6,020 nucleotides of DNA from Acidimicrobiia bacterium (GTDB lineage: Bacteria; Actinomycetota; Acidimicrobiia; Acidimicrobiales; Aldehydirespiratoraceae). How positions within the stretch are numbered: the first letter of the stretch is position 1; each line of letters opens with the position of its first letter. A program made the translations under genes and the position numbers. Positions 5,197 to 6,020 of the stretch are shown here, piece after piece. The stretch is taken from positions 1 to 6,020 of the forward strand of contig JAJDZO010000052.1 of the NCBI GenBank assembly GCA_022824605.1, in the 5' to 3' direction. The notes under the pieces are model-generated. The model was not told the origin of the DNA and did not search any database. It saw nothing but the letters and a program-made list of their open reading frames with translations.

Positions 5197-5454
5197 CGAC
5201 ACCATTTCGATGTCCGCAGGAAGTCTCACTACCGACGCGATGGCAGCCGCGGCAGCCGGGGGAGCAAGCCCGGACAGTCGGCGTGACATCGAACCGACGA
5301 CCGTCGAGTCGCTCAGCGCACGGCACAATCGGTGATACCACAGACCCGTCGTCGCGATGCGGGCTTGTTGGATACCTAGAGCCGTCCGCTCCCGGCCGAG
5401 CAGCAGCGCGAGCAGCAAGTGGTCATCGACAACAACCGCTTCGCCCACTGGCAC
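5005..5454 (-). CDS. PIN-type toxin of a VapBC-like pair
   Basis: The 149-residue product starts with GTG at 5454-5452, directly after the antitoxin stop (TAG GTG, no gap). Near the N-terminus VGEAVVVDDHLLLALLLGRE gives the first PIN strand with Asp10/Asp11. The C-terminal half has SLEALAAARVLGAEVCLAEA followed by DHNEALIDAA, supplying Glu110, Glu126 and Asp128, then the closing strand LNVRTVKV. In the middle, TTGLWYHRLCRAL and LRELGWPMAELL match a PIN-like subgroup I recall from actinobacterial genomes next to AbrB-type antitoxins. VapC toxins cleave RNA (tRNA or rRNA) when the antitoxin is degraded. The gene reads toward the DUF429 fragment, and its TGA (5007-5005) is about 30 bp from the hairpin. 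Assignment to the PIN fold is moderately sure; the RNA target is unknown. Confidence 0.75.
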   Translation of the reverse strand: MPVGEAVVVDDHLLLALLLGRERTALGIQQARIATTGLWYHRLCRALSDSTVVGSMSRRLSGLAPPAAAAAIASVVRLPADIEMVSLRELGWPMAELLTGGLRLNLLSLEALAAARVLGAEVCLAEADHNEALIDAAGALELNVRTVKV

Positions 5455-5697
5455 CTACGCCAGGTCGGGATCTTCGGCGGCGACGTTGGCTGCGAGGGCC
5501 GCGTATCCGCCTGCCTCATCGATTGCGTCCGCGAGCAGGTGGCGCAGCGCGTCGCCGTCTGCGGGGACGATGAGTACCGCAGCACCGAGGTCGGCGATCT
5601 CGACTGGGCCACCACCCGCGATGTTCCAGCGGTTCCGGGTCGCGGCGGGCAGCGACACCTGGCCCCGATGCGAGACATGATGGCGAACGATCGTCAC
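5455..5697 (-). CDS. AbrB/SpoVT-type antitoxin (VapB-like)
   Basis: This 80-residue protein has the swapped-hairpin DNA-binding motif near its N-terminus: HRGQVSLPAATRNRWNIAGG (residues 10-29) followed by GPVEIADLGAAVLIVPADG. The pattern (GQVSLPAxxRxxWxIxxGxxVEIxDLGxxVLIxP) is that of AbrB/MazE-family antitoxins. The C-terminal part, ~30 residues (DALRHLLADAIDEAGGYAAL onward), should wrap the toxin. The only in-frame start is GTG at 5697-5695, with no ribosome binding site; a -10-like box ends six bases upstream, so translation may be leaderless. The stop abuts the toxin GTG, as expected for a coupled TA operon in which the antitoxin also represses the shared promoter. Confidence 0.82.
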   Translation of the reverse strand: MTIVRHHVSHRGQVSLPAATRNRWNIAGGGPVEIADLGAAVLIVPADGDALRHLLADAIDEAGGYAALAANVAAEDPDLA

Positions 5698-5703
5698 GAG
5701 GAG

Positions 5704-5738
5704 AGTTTACAAGACAGACAGGCATGCATACAAGTCAA
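5704..5738 (-). promoter_or_regulatory. Antitoxin-toxin promoter, probably leaderless, with repeat operator
   Basis: On the minus strand TAAACT (5709-5704) is a good -10 box, followed by CTCCTC and then directly by the antitoxin GTG, which would place the start of transcription on the start codon. TTGTAT (5733-5728) is 18 nt upstream as a -35; the better-looking TTGACT (5738-5733) is 23 nt away, too far. The plus strand shows TACAAG twice, at 5708-5713 and 5729-5734, exactly 21 bp (two helical turns) apart and overlapping both boxes. That suits binding by an AbrB-type antitoxin for autorepression. Confidence 0.5.
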
Positions 5739-5766
5739 ACCCGCAACCGTGGTGACAGCCCGGACC

Positions 5767-5824
5767 GCCCGATCCAGGACCCGCCCACGCCCCGGACGGA
5801 TCGGGAGCAGACTCAGGATCGGGC
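5767..5824. repeat. GCCCGATCC/GGATCGGG inverted repeats downstream of the oxidoreductase
   Basis: GCCCGATCC (5767-5775) can pair with GGATCGGG at 5798-5805 (8 bp, 22-base loop) or with GGATCGGGC at 5816-5824 (9 bp, 40-base loop); the last two are also direct repeats of each other. The block sits between the end of the minus-strand oxidoreductase gene (stop at 5857-5855) and the toxin-antitoxin promoter, where a terminator for the former would be expected. No T tract follows. It may be a GC-rich terminator, a Rho-type site or a short intergenic repeat. Confidence 0.45.
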
Positions 5825-5854
5825 GCGTCGCCGCTGATCAGCCGCTCACACGCC

Positions 5855-6020
5855 TCAGGCGTCCACCAGCAGTTCGATCAGGGAGCTGGTGTCCCAGCGG
5901 CCGTGGCCCTGGCGCTGGAGTCGGGCGTAGAACTGGTCGATCACCGCGGTGACCGGCAGGGTGGCGCCGACCCGCTCCGCCTCGGCGAAGCAGATGGCGA
6001 GGTCCTTGCGCATCCAGTCG
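5855..6020 (-). CDS. 3-hydroxyisobutyrate dehydrogenase-family oxidoreductase, C-terminal part
   Basis: The frame enters from the right edge and reads DWMRKDLAICFAEAERVGAT, then LPVTAVIDQFYARLQRQGHG and RWDTSSLIELLVDA before the TGA at 5857-5855. This is the characteristic last helix block of beta-hydroxyacid dehydrogenases: the K of MRKDL corresponds to the conserved catalytic-lysine helix region, and the GxGxxDTSSLI ending is typical of 3-hydroxyisobutyrate dehydrogenase and 2-hydroxy-3-oxopropionate reductase types. These NAD(P)-dependent enzymes oxidise or reduce short 3-hydroxyacids or semialdehydes. Only 54 residues are visible and the cofactor domain lies outside, so the substrate cannot be told. 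It is the only evident housekeeping-type gene here and probably marks the chromosomal flank of the accessory segment. Confidence 0.85.
   Translation of the reverse strand, partial: DWMRKDLAICFAEAERVGATLPVTAVIDQFYARLQRQGHGRWDTSSLIELLVDA

Noticed and set aside
5283..5952. Plus-strand open frames opposite the toxin-antitoxin pair and beyond
   Set aside because: They are Arg/Ala-rich shadows of the minus-strand genes, which show clear AbrB and PIN motifs.
1..6020. CRISPR array, tRNA or rRNA
   Set aside because: I saw no regularly spaced repeats, tRNA cloverleaf or rRNA-like sequence on either strand.

Overview
The window is GC-rich throughout, with strong G/C preference at third codon positions, GTG/TTG start codons and at least one apparently leaderless promoter. 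This points to a high-GC actinobacterium (Actinomycetota); I cannot name a genus. It reads as an accessory or boundary region: mobile-element debris, toxin/defence-type genes and gene fragments, followed at the right edge by an ordinary metabolic gene.

Layout from left to right. (1) 2-802 (+) is the C-terminal end of a larger unrecognised protein that begins before the window. (2) About 877-2336 is an IS110-family insertion sequence. Its transposase (1098-2328, +) is broken by two frameshifts but keeps the DEDD residues, the Transposase_20 serine motif and a C-terminal Xre-type helix-turn-helix. The leader upstream of it is where IS110-group elements encode their bridge RNA; it holds three consecutive hairpins and an 8-base copy of the element's right end. 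(3) 2337-2725 has no intact gene: a plus-strand C-terminal remnant, an abutting minus-strand N-terminal remnant, a 14-bp perfect palindrome and a short hairpin.

(4) 2726-4510 (+) is the most interesting part: an RecF/SMC-like AAA ATPase of 436 residues and, three bases downstream, a PIN-domain nuclease of 156 residues. The tight coupling of an ABC-type ATPase with a small nuclease resembles ATPase-effector defence pairs such as PARIS or Septu, but with a PIN effector. (5) 4561 onward (+) is a DUF429 protein whose recognisable sequence stops at about 4935, immediately next to a compound hairpin with 10-bp arms (4939-4977). (6) 5005-5697 (-) is a complete VapBC-like toxin-antitoxin pair: an AbrB/SpoVT-type antitoxin abutting a PIN-type toxin, with a likely leaderless promoter overlapping a 21-bp-spaced direct repeat. 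(7) 5855-6020 (-) is the C-terminal end of a 3-hydroxyisobutyrate-dehydrogenase-family NAD(P)-dependent oxidoreductase, probably a core chromosomal gene flanking the accessory region.

Functionally, the ATPase and PIN gene probably act as one unit, with the DUF429 gene as a possible former third member. The VapBC pair is a self-contained divergent-from-context module reading toward the DUF429 fragment. The IS110 copy looks unable to make its own transposase, but could still express a bridge RNA.
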